A stretch of 64,000 nt of DNA from Brevipalpus yothersi (Eukaryota; Arthropoda; Arachnida; Trombidiformes; Tenuipalpidae): the NCBI GenBank assembly GCA_003956705.1, contig QZCP01000093.1:80426-144425 (forward strand), given 5' to 3'. The notes beneath the pieces are model-generated. The model made no database searches and was not told where the DNA came from. It was given only the letters and a program-made list of their open reading frames with translations. Position numbers and translations under genes: made by a program. Below, in pieces: positions 12,415 to 24,079 of this stretch; positions within the stretch are counted from its first letter, which is position 1, and every line of letters begins with the position of its first letter.

Positions 12415-13493
12415 TGATGATCTATTGTCTAGAGATGACCAGATGAAGTATTATCATGAAAATTTTTGGGAGATCTTTGAATGTGAATAAAAAAAGATGA
12501 TTGCTACTAAACAAGATTGAAAGAAAATGAAAGGTCAGTCATCGAAGACAATCAAAACACATGATGTCTAGTGTTACTTACATTGTATAGATCATAAAGT
12601 TTAGAAAAATTTGCCGATTAATTGAACTCTAAATCGTTATTTCAAAATCATCCAAAAGGGATGAAAAATAGAAACAAATCAACTCCTAAATCGAGTTGAC
12701 TTGCCCAAAAATCAACTATCACAATTTGACATCAATTGATCACTTCCAAACATGCTGGCAATTGGTGGCATTCATCTCAACAATGGCAATACACTATAAG
12801 AGATGGTCATCACTCTTGTATCAAGGAATTGAATCAACTGAATAGTAATTTTAATCATCCTATTAATCACTGTGAAGCCAATCAACATGGCCAAAACTCA
12901 TGCCACGAGCTTCATGTGATTGTGTTTTGATTTTGCTCGACAAAACAACAAAACATGTTGAGATGCGCAAAGTGAATCATAAGTCGTGAAGAGGAAGCAA
13001 TTCAAAGTTGAAGTCGTTCAATGTTCTGTTGTGTGACCATCATGAACGGCAGCGAGTATGATGAGAAAAGATATAGATTCTGGATAAGAATATTTATTAT
13101 ACAAACCTTTTCATAAAATTGGGAAAAAACTCTCAAGTCATCAATAGCTCACCAGATTTTGGGGATAGAATTGAGTCTCTGTATACGTAAAGATAGAAAC
13201 TGATTAGACTAGATTATGCCTGACAAGTATACCATTGAAAGGGATCGCGATGCTTCGACACAACGTATAAACGTTTTCAGGAGAACTTTATATGGAAAAA
13301 TGATCAAGTTGTGACCATTATCACTTATATCAGGATGACCAAGTCTCAGCCTTCCTTAGGACTGTATGACTGGGGTATTTCAGATCAATATTGGGATTGT
13401 CGATGAGAAGCCACAAATAGATTCTTTGAATTTAGTGGAACATTTATTTATTGAATCAGAAAATAGATGAAAATTAATCTTGAGTGAGAACAA
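12415..13493. other. Intergenic region between the BORCS6-like gene and the orphan minus-strand gene
   Basis: About 1.1 kb, presumably holding the BORCS6-like 5' UTR and promoter and the 3' UTR of the next gene. A His/Gln-rich plus-strand ORF at 12736-12930 depends on a TTG start and has no family resemblance. No other structure was seen. Confidence 0.5.
13443..13448 (-). terminator. Candidate polyadenylation signal (AATAAA on minus strand)
   Basis: TTTATT on the plus strand, 45 bp beyond the stop codon of the orphan gene read on the minus strand. The canonical hexamer at a short distance fits a compact 3' UTR. Confidence 0.55.
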
Positions 13494-14526
13494 TTATGAA
13501 GTCAATGATGAACCAAAAAATGTTATTTCACATCTATTTATGATTGCTAGATTTTCTTCATAGCATTTTTCGAGAGCCTCACCAGTTAGAAGTGGAAAAT
13601 AAACTCTAACATGGTCGAAAATTTTTTCCTTAGCGCTGGTGCTTGGGCTAAGGAGACTCAAATAGGTAGGTAATTTGAAATTGGCCAATCGCTCTTTTTC
13701 CGTGTTTAAAACTACATTGACAATGACTGCTCGCATGAACCTATTTTCTTCCATCTCCAAAGCATGTACAAACTCTTTATCTACCATGGTTTGTCCAACA
13801 ATTAATACATCTGAGCTCAGTTGTCTACGAGCTGCATCTGATAAGAATCCAGAGGAACTTTCGGCCTGCTTGGAAGTTCCAGGTTGGAAATTTACGGCCT
13901 GCTTAGAAGTTCCAGGTTGAGAATTTTCGGCCTGCTTAGAAGTTCCAGGTTGAGAATTTTCGGCCTGCTTAGAAGTTCCAGGTTGAGAATTTTCGGCCTG
14001 CTTAGAAGTTCCAGGTTGAGAATTTTCGGCCTGCTTAGAAGTTCCAGGTTGAGAATTTTCGGCCTGCTTGGAAGTTCCTGGTTGGAAACTTTTGGGTATA
14101 CTGACTGAAGTTTGAAGCTCACTGGAGATGAAAGAGGTATGTTAATGTATTGCTGAGAAAATTATCATTCAAAATATTCCAAATATTACTTACTTCGCTT
14201 CACCCACATCCACGCATTCTTCCTCATCACTCTCTAAAACTTCAGCGAGATTTAAATCAAGACGGATCAAATTGTAATTTTTTCTTCCCCCACCATCAAT
14301 GATTGATAGAATCGTTGAGATGGTAAGCCCATAATTATCATTCTAGTATCACAAAAATGAGCACTGATGAGAAAAAATTCTTCACGCATAAAACTTAACT
14401 TACTTTCACGCGCTCAAGCAAAGAGCGAGGCAGATTGTGCCGTATTTTGTATTCGGGCTGATTTTTCATTTTCAGTCTCAATTCGAAATCAGGCTCTTGA
14501 TTTTTAGCATTTCTTACAGGAGCCAT
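13494..14526 (-). CDS. Orphan three-exon gene with 11-residue tandem repeats
   Basis: Three minus-strand exons join in phase: 14404-14526 (ATG at 14526; 41 codons; donor GTAAGT), 14194-14342 (149 nt, ends phase 2; donor GTAAGT) and 13494-14121 (acceptor ATCTCCAG; stop TAA 13494-13496). They encode 299 residues. Exon 1 is basic (begins MAPVRNAKNQ), exon 2 ends in an acidic run (ESDEEECVDVGE), and exon 3 opens with seven copies of QAENSQPGTSK-like units followed by a globular-looking 120-residue C-terminus containing MVDKEFVHALEMEENRFMRA and LPTYLSLLSPSTS. I do not recognise the family and see no signal peptide or TM segment. Three matching intron phases, good splice sites and a nearby AATAAA make it a real gene; it could be lineage-specific. 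Confidence 0.75.
13862..14092 (-). repeat. 33-bp coding minisatellite, 7 copies
   Basis: Units start at 13862, 13895, 13928, 13961, 13994, 14027 and 14060 on the plus strand (each begins CGGCCTGCTT). The middle copies are essentially identical, and the first and last share variant bases (TTGGAAG, GGTTGGAAA). The 33-bp length keeps frame, so the protein gains QAENSQPGTSK per copy. Identical inner units with diverged edges are typical of recent expansion and homogenisation. Confidence 0.95.
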
Positions 14527-14671
14527 ATTGAAGAAAAAATGAAAAGGTCCAGGACACTCCTTGGGCTACAAAAACAATTAAGAATTAAACAATCAAAAAA
14601 CAAATGGCACGCTTTAAGATTATACGAGAAATTTTATCAAATTCCCCCTTAATTTCCACCCAAAACGCCGT

Positions 14672-14821
14672 CTAGCAGGCTTCAATAGAAGTTCTTGAAA
14701 GCCATTCTTGGTATCGATTTCGCACGGCCTTTGGAATAACTATAAAGTTCATTGTAAGATAAGAGAAGCTCAGAAGAATGCCTCCAGCCTGAAATTGATT
14801 GATCTCAGATAGAATTATCAT
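14672..14821 (-). CDS. Possible small membrane protein or terminal exon (49 codons)
   Basis: An ATG at 14821 opens 49 codons to TAG (14672-14674) on the minus strand, 146 bp upstream of the orphan gene's ATG. The peptide has one hydrophobic stretch (GGILLSFSYLTMNFIVIP) followed by a basic tail (KAVRNRYQEW). AATTTCAG at about 14790 is also a fair acceptor, so it could equally be the last exon of a gene with small upstream exons not identified here. I do not recognise it; chance cannot be excluded. Confidence 0.3.
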   Translation of the reverse strand: MIILSEINQFQAGGILLSFSYLTMNFIVIPKAVRNRYQEWLSRTSIEAC

Positions 14822-15556
14822 TCCTAAAGTTTGAAGTACGCTGGACGATCATAGTCAGACTTGATTCAACACAAATAAAAATTGTTTCCCTCAACTTTAT
14901 TGTAGAGTATACTTCGAATCAATGCGAACATGGTACAACAAGATCAATAGGATGGAGGAACTCATTCACTATGTAGGAGAAAAATAAGTATAAATGTGAA
15001 AGCTTGCAAAATAGACTATAATACCGGAGAGGTTTTGGTTCTGATCAACCCAAAATTCTTGTGAGGCTTACCCAAAGATTTTTAATAAGGAGGTTTCCAG
15101 GAACTAGAATTCTTATTATTTTAGTAAAATCATACGATTCCAACAGCAATAAGCTTTCACCTAACACCCATGTTGAGGCCAAAGCTCATCAGAATATGGA
15201 ATAGATCTGTAAGGTTTGTAAAAAAGCTCAAGAGGATCAGAAAATAATAGAATCGATCAATAAGGGATCGTCAAGCCTTGTATGCTAAGAGCTTATTGCC
15301 CACTGTATATATAAGTTCGATACTATCATGATTGACCTTAGATTAGCTTATTCAACTCTATTCTATCGATTTGGTATATCAATAATGCTAAGGAATGTTA
15401 TTGTTTCCAAAGAAATCTGGGTACAACTTTCATGTTGGATCAATTCATATTGTTTCTCATCGAGGTAATATTATAATTCAGCATCGTCCTTAAATTTTCA
15501 TCTTTGGAATATTCGGAAAAGCTCTCCATCGTCTTCAAACTCAATTTTCATGAGAC
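14822..15556. other. Intergenic region upstream of the chemoreceptor gene
   Basis: About 0.7 kb of AT-rich DNA. A minus-strand stretch near 14900-14980 could encode about 22 residues, but it lacks a donor. No recognisable gene. Confidence 0.5.
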
Positions 15557-16720
15557 ATGAATCTTTCCAGTACTCGATTCTGGGAATTTTATCCTGTCGA
15601 TCTGATTCTCTCACTTTATGGGCTTCAGATTTGTCCTTGTTCAAAGTTTGAAAAATTTTTCAACATAATCTTTGGTGTTCTTAATTTTTTGAATCTCATC
15701 TCTTCTCTGGTGTTAATCTCGTTCTCTTTCATCAACGAGTATTTCTCAGGTCGATCTCTAATTTTGTTCACTCAAATAGTGTGCACAATCATAACTCAAA
15801 TTCACATACTAAGAAAACATGATGAAATACAAAAAATTGTGGAAGAAGTTTTATCAAATGTACCCAAAAAAAGGAAATCGAATCTCAAGAAACTTTCTTG
15901 GTTCCTTTTTTCCATATTCTTTATACTTGTGGCCCTCGATATAGCCAAGAGCAATTATCTTTGGTACAAATTTGGATCACTTCGTCTTATTTACAACTTC
16001 CTTGGACCAGCATTGATCAACATTCGTTTCGGTTATTCTGCAGCATATGCTTTGATGGCCAAATTTATTCTCGAGTCTTTCATCATGATTGGCTGGTTTG
16101 TTGCTACTCTAAATTTTTACATTCATCTGTATTGGTCAATCAAGTATCTCAATTCAGCTTTACTTGGCTATGTGAACAGAATTCTAGCGAACGAAAAATC
16201 TGAGGACACAACTAATGTGGTATATGCTTTTCGTAAAGTTTATGATCTCAAAAGTCGATTCAATTCACTTCTCAATCTAGTGCCTACTATCTGGTATTTT
16301 TCGGCTTCAATCAACATCAACATACTCATGTACGATATTCTGGTCAAGCGTAATGATAATAGTGTGATATATCTAATATCCAACTTGACTCCGGTGGTAA
16401 CTCAAATCGTGTATCTAACCATTTTCACCATTGTTGTCTCAGTACTTCATTCATCTGATCAAGTCACAATCGACCGACTTGCTCGAGTTGTCTGTGTAGA
16501 GTCATCAAAGAGAGAAAATGTTACCAAACTGCAGGCATTCCTCAAAGAAATCGAAATGTTCCCAACAATCCATCCAAATGCATCGAATATTTTCTCCATC
16601 AAACCCAGTTTGTTAATCAAATCTGTTCTGTTTGTGATCAACAATCTTTTCGTTTGGTTCATGATGACATCCAAGGGTAGACAATGGCTCGGTTTCGCAA
16701 GATCTGATTTAAAGTGTTAG
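15557..16720 (+). CDS. Gustatory-receptor-like seven-transmembrane chemoreceptor
   Basis: A single intronless ORF of 387 codons from ATG 15557 to TAG 16720. The protein has about seven hydrophobic segments (roughly residues 36-60, 70-90, 113-133, 145-170, 172-195, 250-270 and 282-302, with a further one near 355-375), short loops, basic inner segments (KKRKSNLKK) and no signal peptide. This size and topology fit the insect/arthropod gustatory receptor (Gr) superfamily, ligand-gated cation channels of chemosensory neurons. Family members are so divergent that no ligand can be suggested, and the insect TYhhhhhQF C-terminal motif is not evident. Alternative: another orphan 7TM family. ATTAAA 52 bp after the stop supports an intact expressed gene. 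Confidence 0.7.
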   Translation: MNLSSTRFWEFYPVDLILSLYGLQICPCSKFEKFFNIIFGVLNFLNLISSLVLISFSFINEYFSGRSLILFTQIVCTIITQIHILRKHDEIQKIVEEVLSNVPKKRKSNLKKLSWFLFSIFFILVALDIAKSNYLWYKFGSLRLIYNFLGPALINIRFGYSAAYALMAKFILESFIMIGWFVATLNFYIHLYWSIKYLNSALLGYVNRILANEKSEDTTNVVYAFRKVYDLKSRFNSLLNLVPTIWYFSASININILMYDILVKRNDNSVIYLISNLTPVVTQIVYLTIFTIVVSVLHSSDQVTIDRLARVVCVESSKRENVTKLQAFLKEIEMFPTIHPNASNIFSIKPSLLIKSVLFVINNLFVWFMMTSKGRQWLGFARSDLKC

Positions 16721-17569
16721 ACGAAAATTTGACTTGACAGATTTGTTTTACTTGGTCAATCAAAGTTTTCAATTAAATAGTAAATCTTAATAGAAAATAT
16801 TGAATAATTCCACAGCCCATAACTGTTCATTAGAACAATTCATGGTCATTTTCATGATTGACCGTTATCGTTGATTATGAATCAGAATGAAACGAGAATT
16901 TGCATTGATTTCATCACTATAGTGATGATAATTTATTAGCTACATAAATGTTAGATCAGATTATCAATTCATCGACTCGTTAAGGTAAGAAAAGTGAAAA
17001 ATTTACACAATAGCTGATATGGCAGTTGATAAACAATGAGCATATCTATATAATGAGAATTAATTCTCATCGCATATGGTATGATTGGAAATTCAAAAGA
17101 AACCGGAACTATGATATGACATGATTCACTAGGCACCAGAAAATAATCGGTCGTTTCTCTAAGTTCAAGAGAGTATGTACAATCATTTCAGACAAACGAA
17201 AAAAAAAGATTGAGTGGAGAGATTCTGATGATGATGAAAATTTCATCTTCCACTCCAGCAGATGAACGGAAGTTTGCATAAATAGAAGCACATGATGATA
17301 ATCTATGAAAGATTGATGATGATGGAAGATGATGAGAGCATTGATTCAGAGACATGATGAGTGAGGCACCTTGAACGTGCGATATGGAACGAGATCATCG
17401 AGAAAAATGCATATATAAATTGATGGTATAGTCTCAAAATTCGAAGAGAAGGATCGAAGATTTGATTGTATAGTTAAGATCTTTGGATCCAATGAATGAT
17501 GTCCAACGGTGATACATGTAGTGAGATTTTTGGTGATTTGAAAAACATTGTTACCAAACAGTACTTTGT
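16721..17569. other. Convergent intergenic region, chemoreceptor (+) and robo (-)
   Basis: About 850 bp without coding signal. TTTATT at 16932-16937 would be an AATAAA for robo on the minus strand, 640 bp past its stop. GATGATGAT-rich sequence lies at about 17220-17330. Confidence 0.5.
16772..16777 (+). terminator. Candidate poly(A) signal for the chemoreceptor gene (ATTAAA)
   Basis: The variant hexamer 52 bp after the stop codon at 16720, in AT-rich DNA. Confidence 0.4.
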
Positions 17570-18526
17570 CTATCTGTTCCTTAGACCTGATCTATTCTTA
17601 CGATTTGAGCTGGTTTTGCTTCTTCTCGAATCAGTACAACGATTATTGGATCTTGTCTCTTCACGAGAAAATGAATGAGAACTCAAATCATCATCCATTT
17701 GATGATCTGAATTAATTGAAGTTGGTTCAATGGTGAAAGAATTTTCATTGAAACGAAAAATTTGTTCATTCGAAGGTGGTGAAGAAGCACCATTAAAAGT
17801 GGATATAAGACGAGAGGTACCACTTTTCTTATTACTTGAGAAGAGAGATGATTCAATATCACAGTCATCACTATTATCATTATTTCTCTCTGATGAATGG
17901 GAATTGGATCTGATTTGTTGATGTCCATAAGGATGACAATCATCAGATAAAGGGTTGGAGAACAAATGAGAAGATCCACCGGTATTTTGACTATTATTAA
18001 TTTGATGATGATATTGGTTTGAAACAGCTCCTTGATGATAAAGTGAAGCTGATGCTGGTTCCAACTCATCGTCAAATTGCTCAATTCTAGCTCCAGTTCT
18101 ATTGGAAGCTAATCTCTCATCATCTGGATGATAATATTGTTGTTGAATCAGATCTGAGTCTCCATTTTGATGATGATGATGATGTTCATTGTAATTCTGT
18201 TTATGTCGACTCTTGGTATTCTTTTTTTTACTTTTTGGCCGATTCAATGAAGCCAAAGATGATCTTTGGTAATGATTTGTGACGGAAGGATCAGATAATA
18301 TCACATGAGAATTTAACGCTGAAGATTCTGTCAAATACGGCTTCGAATATATTGGATCATCATCGTCATCATCATAATCATAATTTTGATCACTATTTCC
18401 AGAATGTTTTTCAAAACTGCCATTCATACTGCGAATCAGAGGAGATTGTTCACCCGAAATTGATCCAGGTTGAGGGCAATTTCTCTTTAATGAAGACATT
18501 CTTCCATTTGGTAAGAAACTTTCCGG
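17570..18526 (-). CDS. robo: robo exon 6 (C-terminal cytoplasmic tail)
   Basis: The acceptor CTTTTACAG|CCGGAA before 18526 is phase 0. The exon has 318 codons to TAG (17570-17572). It is low-complexity, with His, Ser and Asp runs, a basic cluster RPKSKKKNTKSRHK and a C-terminal basic stretch. No LPPPP Ena-binding motif was found. It has no clear conserved domain and is assigned by in-frame splicing across a 68-bp intron. Confidence 0.85.
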   Translation of the reverse strand, partial: PESFLPNGRMSSLKRNCPQPGSISGEQSPLIRSMNGSFEKHSGNSDQNYDYDDDDDDPIYSKPYLTESSALNSHVILSDPSVTNHYQRSSLASLNRPKSKKKNTKSRHKQNYNEHHHHHQNGDSDLIQQQYYHPDDERLASNRTGARIEQFDDELEPASASLYHQGAVSNQYHHQINNSQNTGGSSHLFSNPLSDDCHPYGHQQIRSNSHSSERNNDNSDDCDIESSLFSSNKKSGTSRLISTFNGASSPPSNEQIFRFNENSFTIEPTSINSDHQMDDDLSSHSFSREETRSNNRCTDSRRSKTSSNRKNRSGLRNR

Positions 18527-21500
18527 CTGTAAAAGTGAGAGAGAGAAGAAAAATGATTAAGATTTTCTATTCACAAATCTCAATAAAAGCTCACCTTAAA
18601 ATTGGGCATAGCTTCATAATGATTTGATGATGGTGGAGGAATCAAGGGTCTACTTGATGATTTGGCACCGCTAGTTTCACTAGATGAACTTCGCAATGAA
18701 CTACTAGTATGACCTTTCTTCAATAAGCCAAGCACCGAATTGGGAAAAATTGCATCTCCACCAAGTGATTCTTGTTCATGCTGAATTGATGTTGGGCTAA
18801 CATCATCTTTCATCATGTCATGATAAAAAATTTTCGTTGACTGATAATGTGACTTAGGTATTGGGGAAGGGCTATCTATTTGTTGATAATTATTGATTAG
18901 ATTGGTTGTTGCATAGGGTTCAATGGATGAAGCAGTCGCCGAATTGACCATACATTGGCCTTCTTTCTTGCCAAAAGTGACCAAAGTGTGTCCATCCACT
19001 TCTGCATAGTATTCATCATCTTCTGTATATTTTCGCTGAGATCGATCACAATAGTTTTGCTTTCCACTGCCCACATTGGTCACATCTGGAGCAAAAGTGT
19101 CCACATGATGATCAATTGATCCCGATTGATAAAGCTTAACCGGACTATTGGGTCCTGTGGTTGTGTAGAAAAGATTACCACCCACCATCAATGGCTTCTT
19201 AATACCATTCAGATCGGGTAGCCATGATTTTTTACTCGAACTACTGTTCATGGTCAAGCTTGTACCATTCAATCCATTGACCACCACACCGCCAGCACGC
19301 TTTTCGAGTTCATCACATTTGTTCAATTGTATAGTAATGTATGCACCGACAGCTTTCTTCAGTCCAAGATGTCGACGAGCGACAATAAATAATATCACAA
19401 AGGGTATAATGAAAATTATCACAATACCAATTATAAAGAAGATTGGATCTTTGGTGAGTGTTCGAAAACGATTTGGTTCCGGAAATAGGAAGCGACCATT
19501 ACGACTATCGGAAAGATATATGTAACCTGGTTCTACTCGTAACAATGCAGGAGGGCTATATGGACCCGAACCAGCTGATGTGTAGCCTGCTATTTGAACA
19601 AAATATTGTTCAGATGTAGTCAAATTATTTAAAATAATCGATGATGCTGTCGGAGTAACATTGAAAGTGTTGGAATAGCCGGAAATTTCCGAATATATAC
19701 GAAATCTGTATCCTCGAGCGATACCGTTCCACTGATGTCGACTCAAATGATGCCAAGACACAGATGCTGTAGATGAATTGATAACTTTGATGAGAATATT
19801 TTCCGGAAACAATGATGGTACATCTTCTGGTGTTCTCGCTCGAACGGCATTACTTGGACGACCATAAACTATCTTGTATCGTGGAGTAACAAAAACTTCA
19901 TACTCAGAGTATGGTGACAGGCCAGTGATTCGCAAATGGGAAGCCTCATATCTAGGTACATTGAATGATGTGTATGTTCGATTCATCATGGGACTGATTT
20001 GACGATAGAAAACATCATAAAATTCGACAAAAGGATTGTCAATTTTTGTCGATAATTCCAGGATTAGGATTGTTGAATTGGGTCTTGGAACTGGTGAGAG
20101 AGAAAAATGAGATTGTGAAGATGATGATGATATGAGAGACATTGGATCTGATGGATGACCGCGAACGGAAGCGGATGGAAATGATTGAGATGGCACTTGT
20201 AATCTCAAATCCATTGAGCTGAGTATGTTACGCGCTTCATTGAGCTCAGGATCAAGTGAAACACTAAAATGATCGATTGTAGATATTTCATCCGACAAAA
20301 TACTAGGACTTCCCAGTCCACGATCATTTTCCGCTCTCACAGCAAATATGTAAGTAGTATCTGGCAGCAATTCTGTGACCGTATGTTTTGTGTCTCCAAT
20401 CAGATCACCAATTGGAACCCAACGATTTGGCAGTATACTGCTGTAATATTCCAATCGGAAACCTCCTATTTCATTGGCCAATTTATCGTAAGTCCATTTG
20501 AGTGTGATTGATGTTTTCGTTACATTGACTGCAATTGGTTTAGACGGTGCAGGTGGAAGCAGATTTGGTTGGTGAATCTTGTAGAATGCAATGTTTGGCT
20601 CCAGTGGAGATTTAACGGTCAGATTTGCTGTCCATCGGGTAAGTCCATTGTCATTTTGAGCCATACATGTGTACAATCCAGAGTCTGCCTTCTTGACACC
20701 TGAAATATCGACAAAATATAGGCATAAGTCTTCAAAACAAAATTTGTTCCACTAAAAGATCTCAGAGAGAATATATTTCACCCTATTGAATCTTGATGGG
20801 AGTCACATAATCAGACGGTATCAAGAGTATAAAATCAATGTTTCATATGGTACAAGCTTTTTGAGATCGTGAGATGCAAGATAAGCTTCAACTAATTAAT
20901 GGTATATGAATAACGGAAGTTAAATCGATCGGAAAATCGGAACTTTTGATGATTCACTGATTTTAATTTCGGCTTGTTCGTGTGACTTTCTTGTAAGAAA
21001 ATGGAATAGTACGTCAAGAAAAAAAGGTGAAAATAAGCTATTCGTGGTCTCAATTCTAAGATCTTCTCAAGAAATGTTCTCGATACGAACATGAGGTTGA
21101 CATTTTACTTGAATAATACCGTTAGAAAATGAGAGTAGTCCAGAGAAACAAGAAAATATCAAATGTAAGATGACAAGAAACCTTATACATAGATGATGAA
21201 TAGAGAAGTGAAAAAAACGGGCGATCAATCAAACTAAAACGCCTGGAAAAAAGGATATGGAATGAACTTTTTCCACTACATCCAGTGGTTTTGCAATATA
21301 TATTTACTGGCATTAATCTTTCATCCAGACTCAAGTTGAAATCAATCGCATCGTGAGGCTGGTTGGTATAAAAATATATTTATAAATACACCACCTATTT
21401 TGGAATCGAAAGTTAATCTATCCATGCTCCACTGATTGCTCGGAGAGAAAGAGAGGGAATATAATTTGATGTAAAAAGTTGGTAATAGAGGGACCGGTTC

Positions 21501-24015
21501 AAGGGTCTGATGGTAATTTTACAATCTGAGAGAAGGATCGAGAGGCAGAGTTTCATTGATCTTGAAAGCTCATTCTACCACAATCTTTCTCTTTCTCTCT
21601 CTCTCTTCTCTATTCCACAACCAAATTGGGAGGAAAGCAAGAAAGCAGGAGGAGAGGTGAAAGCGGTATATCATGACTTTGCAATCCCCTAATTGCCTTT
21701 GTTTCAAGTATTCACTATCATCTCGATCACCAAGCCCTGAACGGAGAGAGAGAGAGAGAGAGAGAAAGAGAAAGTGAGGATATTCTATTCCATCACTTCC
21801 ACATATACACTAGACGGCACTGGTTCGATCGATTCTTCCAAGCCATATTCTTTCCCTACCTTAACATTACACCTCTCTTTACCCTACTTCGCAGTATTCT
21901 CTCTCCCACTCTTAAATCAGGCAACATCTTTCTCTCTCTCTCTCTCTCTCTTCCTTTACTACGGGAAAATGTTCCTCTTCATCCATTCCTTTGGTCTTTC
22001 TCCTTACATCGTTCTCCCATGGGCTTCATAAACGCTGTTGTAGATGGCTAATCATGTGTGCAAAGGCTGAAGGTACTAGAATAAGATGAAGGAGAAGAAG
22101 GAAGAGAAGGAAGAAGGAGAGAAAAAAATCTATGGCAAACTCTATAACCTTTCAAATTTTAGGGTCTTCATCATTCTCTCACTCTCATGCTATCCTTTTT
22201 TTTATTCTCGCCTTCAAATCACACTATTATTTAACTCACATTCAGTAGCATTTGGCAATTTTAGACTCCAATAGCATTGAATTTTGCCATACTTTTTGTT
22301 GCTGGAGAAGAGAGTTATGAGAAGAGGAAGAAAATAGATTCGATAGAGGTGAAAGAATTGAGAGGAAGAAAAAGTTTCGAGAAAGTTAATAACTCATGAG
22401 AATTTTCGAAAGTATTTGAGGTTCAATTTGTGGTCAAGAGTATTGATGATGAAAGATTCTCTAAGGAGCCCTTTTCGGTAGAGAGAAATCAAAATTTCTA
22501 GTTTTTTTGTGAGTTAACAAGAATAATGGTAACACTGAATTAAGTTCACTTAAACACAGGGCAGAAGAATGAGAAATACGAAAAAAATCTTTCAAGAAGA
22601 TGAAATCTTCATCTCAATTAAGATCTTTCTATTCGGAACTTGAATAATGGTACAAAAACATGATTCCATTTGGATAATGAACAACATCTTCAGTGTTTTT
22701 TCTCTCTCAGCAAGTTCTGAGATATATAATTGATTAATTGCAGTGGCTTAAAATTTATGAAATGAAGGAGTGATGAGTGAAGATGAGAGAGATAGTAAGG
22801 TTAGCAAATAAGATAGAGTAAGAGTAGTGTGTATAGTGTGTGGGTGGGTGGAAGAATGAAGGAAGATGAGATGAAAATTAATATTCCATGACAAAAGGCT
22901 GACTGACAGGCGACCAAGTGAATGAGGAGGAGGAGGAGGAATTGTGGGCAAAATCGCGGGAATAAGAAATGGGGTGCCCTTTGGGTGGGTGGTTAGAATA
23001 CTGGCTTATAAATTAAGTTAGCGGAAAAGGAGGATGCTGAGGAAAAGGGAGAGAGAAAGAGGAAAGAAGAGAAGAAGAGATGAGGAGACCACAATTTCTT
23101 CTAGAAGAAGAAGCATCTTCTTTTCCTTCTTCATCTCCTTCCTCCTACAGAATTCTCTACTCCTCTCTCACCTCCCTCTTTCTCCCTTTGACTTCTAACA
23201 TCAGATGTTTTCAGAAGGAATTTATATATCTTTAGACTTCTTCTTTCCTTGACTTCTCTCATTTCACATCGTGAATACTATCAAATCGTGACATGATTGA
23301 CAAACCTGGAACATATTCGTATCATATAAAACGGATTCTGGGAGTCTTGTGGAGAGAGATAGAGAGGTAAAGCAGGGAGAAGGAGAAGAAGGGAGAGGAA
23401 AAGAAAGAGAGGAGAGAAGAGAAGAGAAGAGAAGAGAAGAAGAAGAAGAAGGAGAAGAAGAGAAAGAGGATGGAAAACATGAATGAAGAAGAGGTAACAA
23501 AAAAAGGTGGAAAAAAGAGATGATGATGATCGGAAACGGAGAGGAACTGATGGATAAAGTTGAACGTTCGATTAGAGAGAGAGAGAGAGACATGTTTAGA
23601 TCCAAATCGAATCAATTTTGATTAAGGGCTGAATGGCAGAGAAACTGGGCAACTGATGCGAAAGATGGTCGAATCGAATCAAACAGCAATACTTGAAGAT
23701 GAAGAAGAAGTACATCAGTGGGAAGAATGTAAACCATCGGAAGCAATAGTTTGCTTTTGTGTGTGTGTGTATGTACGTTTATATATGTGTTTAATTATCA
23801 TGATGTTTTTTAACTCTTAAAGAAGATTGGACACAGTATTATTTGCACCATGCAAAACCAGATTCCTGACTTCATGTTATGTGTGTATGTGTAGATAGGA
23901 TATAAGAGATCAGGATAAGAACAAGAGGAATGGACACACAGGAAAGGGTGATTGAACCTTAAGCGGACAGTCTCATTCGGAGATTAGTTCAGGAGGAATC
24001 ATAATCATTAGGGAT

Positions 24016-24079
<64 letters not shown>

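Noticed and set aside
23264..23615. Minus-strand Ser/Phe/Leu-rich ORFs of about 100 codons in robo intron 4
   Set aside because: They are driven by a GA/GAA-rich purine stretch.
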